NCBI GenBank assembly: GCA_017886405.1
Contig: JAGGNC010000217.1
Coordinates: forward strand, 1 to 41,907
Reading direction: 5' to 3'
Length of the DNA stretch: 41,907 bases
DNA from: Pseudomonas sp.
GTDB lineage: Bacteria; Pseudomonadota; Gammaproteobacteria; Pseudomonadales; Pseudomonadaceae
Of this stretch, positions 32,684 to 41,907 are shown piece after piece. The stretch's first letter is position 1. Each line of letters begins with the position of its first letter. The notes under the pieces were generated by a model. The model was not told the DNA's origin, searched no databases, and saw only the letters and a program-made list of their open reading frames with translations. Made by a program: the position numbers and the translations under genes.

Positions 32684-33373
32684 AGGACTGTTCCCTTCAG
32701 TAGACATCCAGATCAATGCTGCGCAACCGCGCCTACGCCAGTTGACGTACGTACGGTGATGCCGACTGTTCTTGCCTGTGTGGGTTAACTGGGTTCCGGG
32801 GTCAGGTCCGTGCCTTGCCGCGCAACACATTCAGGGTGCTCAGGCACAACCGCGACAACGCTCCAGTTGCCTTGTGGGCAATGGACGCTATGGGGATGTA
32901 CTGTCGAGTCAACCTTGCTGTGCCGTGCTGCAAACCGCGTTCCATTACCTCTGGCAGTTTTACGAAGCCCAATCCTTGGGGTTTAAACACCTCGAACCGA
33001 GGTGCGCGTACATCCGAAATTTCTTGTTAGGCTGGCACCCATCAATGCAGGACCAGCTCTTATATATTCTTCGGTCCGGGGCTGTGGGCGCCCGGTCTGT
33101 CGACCCTGCTAAGGCGACAGCGACAAAATTAGCTGACTCAACCATATAGTCTTCGAGTTGTCCCCATTGTCGGTTTACGACGCTGACGTGTTGCGCGGCG
33201 ACATCCCGGCTGAGCTAAAAAACCCTTAACAGACTTTTTACCTTCGGCACCAAGGCGTGCAAACTAGGCCAGCCGTGGTTTGCAGCTAGTAAAGTGGCCG
33301 CAGACGCAATGAACGAAGGGCTGCGTGTGTTCGAAAAAAATGACAAATTAATTTGCGTTTTCCAGCTATTAGA

Positions 33374-34291
33374 CTAGACAGTTTTTATTGATTGACCGTT
33401 CAGTCTGCTAACGCCCTGCAGCCAGGAGGCGCGTGTTTGCGGCTTGGCGTTTAGCCAGGCGTTGGCCTCACGATGGGGGTTGCTGTTTTTGTTGAGAATG
33501 GGCCCCATCAGGTAACGTCCCATGTGCAAACTGAAGTGCAGATTATTTAGTAACCGCGGGACATTCGGGCACTGCTCGGTAAAGCCGCTGCGCACACTGG
33601 TATAGACCGTGGCGCCGCCGTAGTCGGGGCCAAAAAACGCATCGCCACCCGCCAAGTCGTGCATCTGTAACGGGTTGTTCATTGGGTGTGGCGTCCAACC
33701 GAGAAATAACCCCCATTGCCTGAGGCGATCGGCGCGTTTGACCTGGGCCAGCATGGCGCTCTCGCTGGACGCCACCAGGCTGAAATTACCGAGAGCGTAG
33801 GCGTTACGGTCGATCATCTGCTGGATCAGTTTGTTGCCATCATTGCCCAGCCCAATACCGTACAACTTACCCCCAAACTCTGCGCCAAAGCGTGCTAGAT
33901 CGGCGACGTTTTCCAGCCCACCCCCGGGCGCTGCCTGGTTTGCCGCGAGGGTGTATTTAGCGCCTTCAAGGTTTGGGCCGAGGCTCTGCACGGGGCCATT
34001 TTCCAGGTAAGGCTTGATGTCGTGTTCCATGCTCGGCATCCAGTTGTCGAGGCATACCTCAATCTTGCCGTCCTGCATGGCGTTGTAGGTGTCCGGTACG
34101 GACAGGCGCTTGACCTGCGTGCAGTAGCCGAGGTCAGCCAACACCTGGCGGGTGACGGCGGTGGTCACAATGATGTCGGTCCAGCCGTCATCGGCAAATC
34201 GCACCACATGGCAACTGGCCTGCTCGGAGGCCTGGGCTAAGAAAGAGGTGCTCAACGCTGCGGCAAGCAGCCAGCGCTTTTCCAGTTTCAT
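33374..34291 (-). CDS. Additional choline/betaine ABC transporter substrate-binding protein (CbcX paralogue)
   Basis: ASCHVVRFADDGWTDIIVTTAVTRQVLADLGYCTQVKRLSVPDTYNAMQDGKIEVCLDNWMPSM, clearly paralogous to the 29623-30567 product. Confidence 0.88.
   Translation of the reverse strand: MKLEKRWLLAAALSTSFLAQASEQASCHVVRFADDGWTDIIVTTAVTRQVLADLGYCTQVKRLSVPDTYNAMQDGKIEVCLDNWMPSMEHDIKPYLENGPVQSLGPNLEGAKYTLAANQAAPGGGLENVADLARFGAEFGGKLYGIGLGNDGNKLIQQMIDRNAYALGNFSLVASSESAMLAQVKRADRLRQWGLFLGWTPHPMNNPLQMHDLAGGDAFFGPDYGGATVYTSVRSGFTEQCPNVPRLLNNLHFSLHMGRYLMGPILNKNSNPHREANAWLNAKPQTRASWLQGVSRLNGQSIKTV
33382..33405. promoter_or_regulatory. BetI-box-like sequence embedded in the 3' end of the SBP paralogue
   Basis: The reverse complement GACTGAACGGTCAATCAATAAAAA closely matches TATTGAACGCTCAATCAATAAAAA upstream of betB. 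Confidence 0.4.
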
Positions 34292-34602
34292 CGCGCGGGT
34301 GCTCTTATCTGCTGACATGGGGCGTCTGTGCGGACGCAGAGTCTGGCCCTAGGGTGGGGCACAACAAATTGCGCTGACCAATTCATGGGCACGGCGAGCA
34401 TGCCGACAGGGTGATCCTGCTGCCTATGCGTTAGGTCGCAAGTAGAACGCTGTTGTTGTGTTTCGTTGGATGGTCGCTGCAGAAGCTGAGATTAGCGGCC
34501 ATGCAAGCTGGCGGATTTAGGCATGGCTAAGTCGGTGTCAAGCGCCGGCGCGGCGGGGAAATCTTGACAATGGCGCTTCTAGCAACCTCGCAGGAGAGTT
34601 TC

Positions 34603-35982
34603 GTGCCTATCAGTGTGTTTGACCTGTTCAAAATTGGTATTGGTCCGTCCAGTTCGCATACCGTCGGGCCCATGCGTGCGGCAGCTTTGTTCAGTGGTGC
34701 GCTGGGCGAGCGAGGTTTACTGGAACGCACGGCGCGGGTACAGGTGCGTCTGTACGGGTCATTGTCGGCCACCGGCGTGGGGCATGGCAGTGATCGTGCG
34801 GTGCTCATGGGGTTGATGGGTGAGTGGCCCGACCAGATCGACCCAGCCTGCATCGAGGCCCGCATAGCGCAACTGCGCAGCAGCGGTCAGTTGATGCTTG
34901 GTGGACGGTCCAGCGTCGCCTTCGACTGGCATCGCGACATGCTGTTGCTGGAGGAGAACCTGCCCTATCACCCTAATGCCATGACCCTCAGCGCCTTTGC
35001 TGCGGACGGCAGCCTGCTGCACGAAAATACCTATTACTCGGTGGGCGGCGGCTTTGTGGTGGATGCCGAACAGGCTGCCAGTGGTCAGCTGGATCAGGAT
35101 CACACCGTGCTGCCTTACGACTTCTCCAGTGGCGACGAGTTAATGCGGTTGTGCAAGGAGCACGGGCTGCGCGTGTCCGAGTTGATGATGGCCAACGAGA
35201 AGGCCTGGCGCAGCGAGGCCGAGATTCGCAGTGCGCTGATGCGCTTGTGGCAAGCCATGTGCGACTGTGTCGAGCAGGGCCTCAAGCACGAAGGCATCCT
35301 GCCCGGTGGGCTTAACGTCAAACGCCGGGCCGCCAAGCTGCACCGCAGCCTGCAGGAAATGAGCAAGCCCAATGTCATCGGTTCGACGTTGAGCGGCATG
35401 GAGTGGGTCAACTTGTTTGCCTTGGCAGTTAACGAGGAAAACGCCGCCGGCGGGCGCATGGTCACCGCACCGACCAATGGTGCGGCGGGGATTATTCCGG
35501 CGGTGTTGCATTACTTCGTGCGCTTCAGTCCCGCAGTAACCGAGGCCAATGTGGTGGACTACCTGTTGGCTGCTGCGGCCATCGGCATCTTGTGCAAGAA
35601 GAACGCGTCGATTTCCGGCGCCGAGGTCGGCTGCCAGGGCGAGGTCGGTTCAGCCTGTGCGATGGCGGCGGCAGGCCTGGCGGAGATTCTCGGGGCAAGC
35701 CCGGAGCAGGTGGAGAACGCGGCCGAGATCGGCCTGGAGCATAACCTTGGTCTGACCTGTGACCCGGTAGGTGGGCTGGTGCAGGTGCCGTGCATTGAGC
35801 GCAATGCGATTGCCGCTGTGAAGGCCATCAATGCCGCGCAAATGGCCTTGCGCGGTGACGGCCAGCATTTTATCTCGCTCGACCGGGTGATACGCACCAT
35901 GCGCGATACCGGCGCGGACATGCACGACAAGTACAAGGAAACCTCGCGCGGCGGCTTGGCGGTGAGTGCGGTCGAGTGCTGA
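34603..35982 (+). CDS. sdaB: L-serine ammonia-lyase (serine dehydratase), GTG start
   Basis: (V/M)[69 protein letters not shown]. Confidence 0.95.
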   Translation: MPISVFDLFKIGIGPSSSHTVGPMRAAALFSGALGERGLLERTARVQVRLYGSLSATGVGHGSDRAVLMGLMGEWPDQIDPACIEARIAQLRSSGQLMLGGRSSVAFDWHRDMLLLEENLPYHPNAMTLSAFAADGSLLHENTYYSVGGGFVVDAEQAASGQLDQDHTVLPYDFSSGDELMRLCKEHGLRVSELMMANEKAWRSEAEIRSALMRLWQAMCDCVEQGLKHEGILPGGLNVKRRAAKLHRSLQEMSKPNVIGSTLSGMEWVNLFALAVNEENAAGGRMVTAPTNGAAGIIPAVLHYFVRFSPAVTEANVVDYLLAAAAIGILCKKNASISGAEVGCQGEVGSACAMAAAGLAEILGASPEQVENAAEIGLEHNLGLTCDPVGGLVQVPCIERNAIAAVKAINAAQMALRGDGQHFISLDRVIRTMRDTGADMHDKYKETSRGGLAVSAVEC

Positions 35983-36154
35983 AAACCGGCGCGAACTGAG
36001 TGCTGCGCACGATTCGGGTGCGCAGCTGTCGGCGGCAATGATCAGGATGTGCTGCGCTGCCCGATAGGACCCGCCCGTTGGTCCGTCACCGTTGTTTTTC
36101 ACTCTGTGGCGTGGGGTGACAGTGGCGCTGTCAAGCAGTGTTACTGAAATGCTC

Positions 36155-36179
36155 AAACGCCCGTCAAACGGGCGTTTTA
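36155..36179. terminator. Rho-independent terminator after the serine dehydratase gene
   Basis: AAACGCCCGT-CAA-ACGGGCGTTTT. Confidence 0.85.
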
Positions 36180-36252
36180 TGTCGTAAACAGGATGTTTCT
36201 GTCGCGATTGCCAATGCCTAGTGTCACTAGCCCTGTATAAATCCTTACATTT

Positions 36253-36276
36253 TTAATTGAACAGCCAATCAATTTA
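36253..36276. promoter_or_regulatory. BetI-box-like palindrome upstream of the GbdR-like gene
   Basis: TTTAATTGAACAGCCAATCAATTTA resembles the betB-upstream site TATTGAACGCTCAATCAATAAA. Confidence 0.45.
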
Positions 36277-36393
36277 GGCACGGCGCTTGCGTAGTGTTGT
36301 CTATCGATCTGGCGTGTCGCCGCTCCAGACCCTAAGAAGAGCCGTGTCCAAAAGGCTCACACCGTGCTTTAGCTTCGCGTGAGGGTTCACCTG

Positions 36394-37497
36394 ATGTCAC
36401 AGTTCACTCAAGGGGTACAGCCGCCGTGCCCTGCTCCGCAATCCATTGGCTTTCTCCTGCTCGACAACTTCACCCTGATTTCTTTGGCTTCGGCGGTCGA
36501 GCCTTTACGCATGGCCAACCAGCTCTCCGGCAAGGAGCTCTATCGCTGGCATACCCTCAGCCACAACGGTTTACCGGTGAGTGCCAGTGATGGCCTGCAG
36601 ATCACCCCGGACACCAGCCTGAGCAATGCACCGCGCCTGGATGCGGTGATGGTCTGTGGCGGTGTGGATATTCAGCACAGCGTCAACCGTGAGCACGTGC
36701 AGTGGCTGCAGAGCCAGGCGCGCCATGGCGCGCAGCTGGGTGCGGTGTGTACCGGCAGTTGGGCGCTGGCAAAAGCCGGGCTGCTCGATGGCTACGACTG
36801 CAGTGTGCATTGGGAATGCCTGGCCTCGATGCAGGAAGCCTTTCCGCGCGCCGGAGTGAGTACGCGGCTGTTCTCGATTGATCGGAATCGTCACACCAGT
36901 TCTGGCGGCACGGCGCCGATGGACATGATGCTGCATGTGATTGGTCGCGAGCATGGCCGTGAACTGGCGGCGGCGATTTCCGAGATGTTCATCTATGAGC
37001 GCATCCGCAATGAACAGGACCATCAGCGCGTACCGCTCAAGCATATGCTGGGCACCAATCAACCGAAGCTGCAGGAAATCGTCGCGCTGATGGAGGCCAA
37101 CCTGGAGGAGCCGATCGACCTTGATCAGTTAGCGTTGTACGTCGATGTTTCCCGTCGTCAGCTGGAGCGGCTGTTCCAGAAGTATCTGCACTGCTCACCA
37201 TCGCGCTATTACCTTAAGTTGCGTTTGATCCGGGCGCGTCAGTTGCTCAAGCAGACCTGCATCTCGATTATCGAGGTGGCCTCGGTATGTGGTTTTGTCT
37301 CCACCCCACATTTCTCCAAGTGCTACCGCGAGTATTTCGGTATTCCGCCGCGCGATGAGCGTGCCGGTCAGCAGAGCAGTAAGGTGGTCGCTTTACTGCC
37401 AATGCCGGAAGACTTGATGCGCCCTTCGATTTCTTCGGCCATGGCCGCGCTGACCCGCGCTCAAGGTGAGTCGACCTTTGCCAGCGTCAAGCTCTAG
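36394..37497 (+). CDS. gbdR: GlxA/AraC-family regulator, GbdR-like (glycine betaine/dimethylglycine responsive)
   Basis: DJ-1/PfpI-like N-terminus (IGFLLLDNFTLISLASAVEPLRMANQLSG) plus AraC HTH (CISIIEVASVCGFVSTPHFSKCYREYFGIPPRDER); located between sdaB and gbcBA. Confidence 0.92.
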   Translation: MSQFTQGVQPPCPAPQSIGFLLLDNFTLISLASAVEPLRMANQLSGKELYRWHTLSHNGLPVSASDGLQITPDTSLSNAPRLDAVMVCGGVDIQHSVNREHVQWLQSQARHGAQLGAVCTGSWALAKAGLLDGYDCSVHWECLASMQEAFPRAGVSTRLFSIDRNRHTSSGGTAPMDMMLHVIGREHGRELAAAISEMFIYERIRNEQDHQRVPLKHMLGTNQPKLQEIVALMEANLEEPIDLDQLALYVDVSRRQLERLFQKYLHCSPSRYYLKLRLIRARQLLKQTCISIIEVASVCGFVSTPHFSKCYREYFGIPPRDERAGQQSSKVVALLPMPEDLMRPSISSAMAALTRAQGESTFASVKL

Positions 37498-37513
37498 GCC
37501 GCGCTGAATAGCC

Positions 37514-37573
37514 TGTAGGCGCGGGCTTGCCCACGATCAGCTTTATTTGGTGGAGCCAGCTTGCTGGCGATGC
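37514..37573. repeat. Two adjacent REP-type sequences
   Basis: tgtaggcgcgggcttgcccacgatc (37514-37538) and ggtggagccagcttgctggcgatgc (37549-37573). Confidence 0.65.
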
Positions 37574-37587
37574 TTTTGATCGGCCAG

Positions 37588-37872
37588 AATGGCCAGCAAG
37601 CGGGCTTTCAGTACAGCTGGTTCTGCGAGCATTACCGAGCGTGGGCCGGCAAGCTGGACGTGGTGGTGCGCCAGGAGCACCGCGTAGGCGAGAAGCTGTT
37701 CGTCGCGGTGCTCGGGGCCTCCAGCTACACCTTCGCCGAGATCACCTGGTCGCAGCAGCTGCCCGACTGGCTGGGCGCCCATCCCCGTTGCTTCGCCTTC
37801 CTCGCAGGGATACCGGCGATCGTGGTGCCGGTGCCGGTGCCGGCGCAGCCCAGCAATGCGGCCAATTTATAG
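37588..37872 (+). pseudogene. Degenerate IS21-family transposase istA fragment with internal deletion
   Basis: QQAGFQYSWFCEHYRAWAGKLDVVVRQEHRVGEKLF joined directly to VAVLGASSYTFAEITWSQQLPDWLGAHPRCFAFLAGIPAIVVP. Confidence 0.8.
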
Positions 37873-37955
37873 GCAAAACACCGACATTGGGATGGCGCGA
37901 TTGAGCAGCCCCTCTATGCAAGCGAACGACACATTCGAACTCGGCCTGAGCTTAT

Positions 37956-39059
37956 TTAATACTCGATCGCCACATCACCCTGGGGCACGCTGCAGCACGA
38001 GAGGATATACCCCTCGGCCACGTCCTCATCGGTAATGCCGCCGTTGTGCTCCATGCTCACCTCGCCCGAGCTTTTCATTACCTTGCAGGTGCCGCAAATT
38101 CCCATGCCGCAGGCTTTGGGAATGTGCAGGCCAAGCTTGGCGGCGGCGGCATGTACGGTTTCGCCCGGATCGATGCGAATGCTCTTGCCGGTGCTGGTGA
38201 ACTCCACTTGATGCTGGTCGGCCAGCGGCACCGGATCGGCATCGGCAGCCTCGGCGGCCAATTCCTTGGCCTCTTGGCGCACGTCCGCCGGCGTCGCGCC
38301 GAAGGACTCTTCGTGATAGCGCGACATGTCGAAGTTATTGGCTTCGAGCAGGCGTTTGACCGCATTCATGTAGGGCGTTGGCCCGCAGCAGAAGATCTCC
38401 CGCTCCATGAAGTCCGGCGCCATCATGTGCATCATGGCCTGGTTGAGGTAACCCCGGTAGCCGGCCCAGGCCTCGCCCAAGCCGTGCTTCTCACAGATGA
38501 TGTGCAGGCTGAAGTTGTTGATCCGCGCCGCCATGTTTTCCAGCTCGCGGTGGTAGATCACGTCCTTGGGCGAGCGGGCGCTGTGGACGAAGATCATGTC
38601 GACGTTGGCATTGGTGTCATAGAACCAACGGGCCATGGACATCACCGGGGTGATACCAACGCCGCCGCTGAGGTACAGCACCTTATCCGAAGGGAAATCG
38701 ATGGCGTTGAACAGCCCGACAGGACCGTGCACGGGGAGTTCATCACCTTGGTTGAGGTTGTCATGCAGCCAGTTGGATACTTTGCCGCCAGGCACTCGTT
38801 TGATGGTGATGGAGAAGCTGTAGGGCACCGCAGGCGAGCTGGAGATGGTGTAGGAGCGCATGACCGGCTGGCCGTCGATCTCCAGTTCGAGGGTGACGAA
38901 TTGCCCGGGCTTAAAGAAGTACAGCACGGGCTGTTCGGCCATAAAGCAGAACGTGCGTACATCCCAGGTTTCCTGGATGACCTTGACGCAGCGCACCAAG
39001 TGACGGCCGTTGCTCCAAGTCTGGGTAGTGATCGGGTTGAGGAAATCGTTCGTCGTCAT
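37956..39059 (-). CDS. gbcB: Glycine betaine monooxygenase reductase subunit GbcB
   Basis: Start at MTTNDFLNPITTQTWSNGRHLVRCVKVIQETWDVRTF; FAD/NAD domain; 2Fe-2S ferredoxin C-terminus CGMGICGTCKV. Confidence 0.94.
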   Translation of the reverse strand: MTTNDFLNPITTQTWSNGRHLVRCVKVIQETWDVRTFCFMAEQPVLYFFKPGQFVTLELEIDGQPVMRSYTISSSPAVPYSFSITIKRVPGGKVSNWLHDNLNQGDELPVHGPVGLFNAIDFPSDKVLYLSGGVGITPVMSMARWFYDTNANVDMIFVHSARSPKDVIYHRELENMAARINNFSLHIICEKHGLGEAWAGYRGYLNQAMMHMMAPDFMEREIFCCGPTPYMNAVKRLLEANNFDMSRYHEESFGATPADVRQEAKELAAEAADADPVPLADQHQVEFTSTGKSIRIDPGETVHAAAAKLGLHIPKACGMGICGTCKVMKSSGEVSMEHNGGITDEDVAEGYILSCCSVPQGDVAIEY

Positions 39060-39410
39060 GGACGTCTCTCCGCGCGAAGCCGGACATCGGCCTGACATGG
39101 GTGGATTGTGCGCACTGCCAGGTGCGCTCATTTATCTAGCAGCGACATTTGCATGCTTATCGCGACCTGCTGCATGGCCCGTGGTTTATCGCGTCGGAAA
39201 CGGATGCGGCTATGTCGCCCATAGATAAGGATTTGCCGGCGCCTAGCGCCACACTCGCAGCCAGCTGAAGCATAAGGTCATGAGTGAATTCCCTATTCAT
39301 CCAGACACCATCGGCAGGCGCAGAATCGGGCAATACCGCCAGCTTGCGTGTACAAAATAGCCACTTTATTGCGGCGACTCGCAGTGCGGGTCGCCATTGA
39401 GGAGTTACCG

Positions 39411-40703
39411 ATGGACGTCACTGCAACCCTGAGCCTGGGCGATCCGCTGGAGCCCGCACGTAAGGCCGCTGCCGAGATGTTGCAGAACCGCGAACGCACC
39501 TTCTCGCTACCACAGCCGTTCTACAACGATGAACGGCTATTTAAGATCGATATGCAGGAGATCTTTCACAAGGAATGGTTGGTTGCCGGCATGACCTGTG
39601 AAATTCCGGCCAAGGGTAACTTCCTCACCCTGCAGCTCGGTGATAACCCAATCATCGTGATCCGCGGTGCCGAAGGCGCGGTGCATGCCTTCCATAATGT
39701 CTGTCGCCACCGTGGCTCACGCCTGTGCACCAGTGAAAAAGGCAAGGTGGCCAAGCTGGTCTGCAATTACCACCAGTGGACCTATGAGCTGGACGGCCGG
39801 CTGCTATTCGCCGGCAGCGAGATGGGTGCGGACTTCAAACTCAGCGACTACAACCTGAAGCCGCTGAACTGCAAAGTCGCGGGCGGCTACATCTTTATCT
39901 CCCTGGCAGAAAATCCGCCGGCGATCGACGACTTCCTCAGCATCCTGGCTCACTACATGGAGCCGTACGACATGGAAAACACCAAGGTGGCGATACAATC
40001 CACCTTGATGGAAAAAGCCAACTGGAAGCTGGTGCTGGAAAACAACCGCGAGTGTTACCACTGCAGCGGCTCGCACCCGGAGTTACTCAATAGCCTGCTG
40101 GAATGGGATGACGTGACCGACCCACGCGCCACCCAGGCGTTCAAGGACCAAGTGGCCGAGTGCACCAGCCGTTGGGATGCCGACAAGATTCCCTACGCCC
40201 ACGCCAGCTGCGGTTTACGTAACCGCATCGTGCGCATGCCGCTGCTCAAGGGCACCGTGTCGATGACCATGGACGGCAAGCCTGGCTGCAACAAGCTGAT
40301 GGGCCGCATCACCGACCCTGACCTGGGTTCGATGCGCATCCTGCACTTGCCGCATTCGTGGAACCACTGCATGGGCGATCACCTGCTCGTCTTCACCGTC
40401 TGGCCGATCAGCGCCCAAGAAACCAGGGTCACCACCAAATGGCTGGTGCACAAAGATGCCGTAGAAGGGGTGGATTACGACGTGGCGCGCTTGCGCCAGG
40501 TCTGGGATGCCACCAATGATCAAGACCGTCGCCTGGCCGAAGAAAACCAGCGGGGCATCAACTCCACCGCCTACCAGCCGGGGCCGTACTCAACCACCTA
40601 CGAGTTTGGCGTGGTCAACTTTATCGACTGGTACAGCGAGCGCATGCTCAACAACCTCGGCGCCGAGCCTGCGCCTTACTTGCGCCAGGTCGGGGCGGAG
40701 TAA
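39411..40703 (+). CDS. gbcA: Glycine betaine monooxygenase Rieske oxygenase subunit GbcA
   Basis: Start at MDVTATLSLGDPLEPARKAAAEML; Rieske CRHRGSRLCTSEKGKVAKLVCNYHQWTY. Confidence 0.95.
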   Translation: MDVTATLSLGDPLEPARKAAAEMLQNRERTFSLPQPFYNDERLFKIDMQEIFHKEWLVAGMTCEIPAKGNFLTLQLGDNPIIVIRGAEGAVHAFHNVCRHRGSRLCTSEKGKVAKLVCNYHQWTYELDGRLLFAGSEMGADFKLSDYNLKPLNCKVAGGYIFISLAENPPAIDDFLSILAHYMEPYDMENTKVAIQSTLMEKANWKLVLENNRECYHCSGSHPELLNSLLEWDDVTDPRATQAFKDQVAECTSRWDADKIPYAHASCGLRNRIVRMPLLKGTVSMTMDGKPGCNKLMGRITDPDLGSMRILHLPHSWNHCMGDHLLVFTVWPISAQETRVTTKWLVHKDAVEGVDYDVARLRQVWDATNDQDRRLAEENQRGINSTAYQPGPYSTTYEFGVVNFIDWYSERMLNNLGAEPAPYLRQVGAE

Positions 40704-40709
40704 GCCGGT

Positions 40710-40799
40710 ATGACCCTCGGCCTGTGGCTGCTGCTCGGCCTGATAGCCTACGGTCTGCTGGCCGCCCGGCGCAGGCCAGCGCCCTCTGTAACGCACTGA
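40710..40799 (+). CDS. 29-aa single-TM micro-ORF downstream of gbcA
   Basis: MTLGLWLLLGLIAYGLLAARRRPAPSVTH; GGAG 9 nt upstream, inside the gbcA 3' end; terminator follows immediately. Confidence 0.55.
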   Translation: MTLGLWLLLGLIAYGLLAARRRPAPSVTH

Positions 40800-40822
40800 A
40801 ACCCTCCTCAAGGGTCACCTTG

Positions 40823-40858
40823 GCCTCTGCCGGACACCCCGGGCAGGGGCTTTTTTTT
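40823..40858 (+). terminator. Rho-independent terminator of the gbcA transcript
   Basis: GCCTCTGCC...GGCAGGGGC followed by T8. Confidence 0.88.
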
Positions 40859-40875
40859 GGACGCCTACTGATTTC

Positions 40876-40930
40876 GTGGGAGGGGCTTTAGTCGCGAAGC
40901 ATCGCCGCTAAAGCGCCTCCTGCACGCTTT
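40876..40930. repeat. Pseudomonas-type REP stem-loop
   Basis: GTGGGAGGGGCTTTAGTCGCGAAGCATCGCCGCTAAAGCGCCTCC; arms GGAGGGGCTTTAG and CTAAAGCGCCTCC with one mismatch. Confidence 0.75.
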
Positions 40931-41078
40931 ATCTGAGGCATATCTGCCAGCGACCCGGCTTTGACGCTTTCGGCAATACCCCAGTCGTTTTTGTACCGGG
41001 TCGCCCAGGCCCTCGGGGCTATGCTAATTCGGAAGCGCCAACAGCGGGTTTGGCCACATAGCTAAAGGGTACTGCCTG

Positions 41079-41907
<829 letters not shown>

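Noticed and set aside
37527-37904. 125-aa plus-strand ORF in another frame over the istA relic
   Set aside because: The frame with IstA similarity is 37561-37872; this Arg/Gly-rich frame is a shadow.
38046-39095. 349-aa plus-strand ORF antisense to gbcB
   Set aside because: His/Val/Gly-rich shadow ORF; gbcB carries clear flavin and 2Fe-2S motifs.
39060-39410. Looked for GbdR binding sites in the gbcB/gbcA divergent promoter
   Set aside because: A GbdR-controlled site is expected here, but I could not confidently place a motif from memory.

Overview
This window looks like a Pseudomonas-type chromosomal segment of about 42 kb. It starts inside an EstA-like GDSL autotransporter esterase and ends inside a membrane-dipeptidase-like gene. 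In order, it carries: pip-dtd; a DsbA-fold isomerase; an SDR gene divergent from an HxlR-type regulator; rsmE; tatABC; hisIE; ubiB-ubiJ-ubiE; the medium-chain PHA locus (granule protein, phaI, phaF, phaD, phaC2, phaZ, phaC1); a DUF971-type gene; hslUV; a SPOR-domain protein; argS; and a large choline/glycine-betaine catabolic island (betA, betB, betI, three substrate-binding-protein genes, an ABC permease and ATPase, serine dehydratase, a GbdR-like regulator, gbcB, gbcA). I did not find CRISPR arrays, rRNA or tRNA genes, or an obvious defence system. The most interesting signals are outside the standard genes: a MITE-like 145-bp inverted-repeat element in the phaC1 upstream region; a family of BetI-box-like sites, one of them embedded in the 3' end of an extra substrate-binding-protein gene; an HxlR regulator with no canonical start codon, preceded by a 9-bp tandem repeat and a paired 20-bp operator-like direct repeat; a 29-aa membrane micro-ORF right after gbcA; an internally deleted IS21 istA relic abutting REP sequences; and a structured leader upstream of a betaine-binding-protein gene. 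All family calls come from reading the translations by eye. No database search was run.
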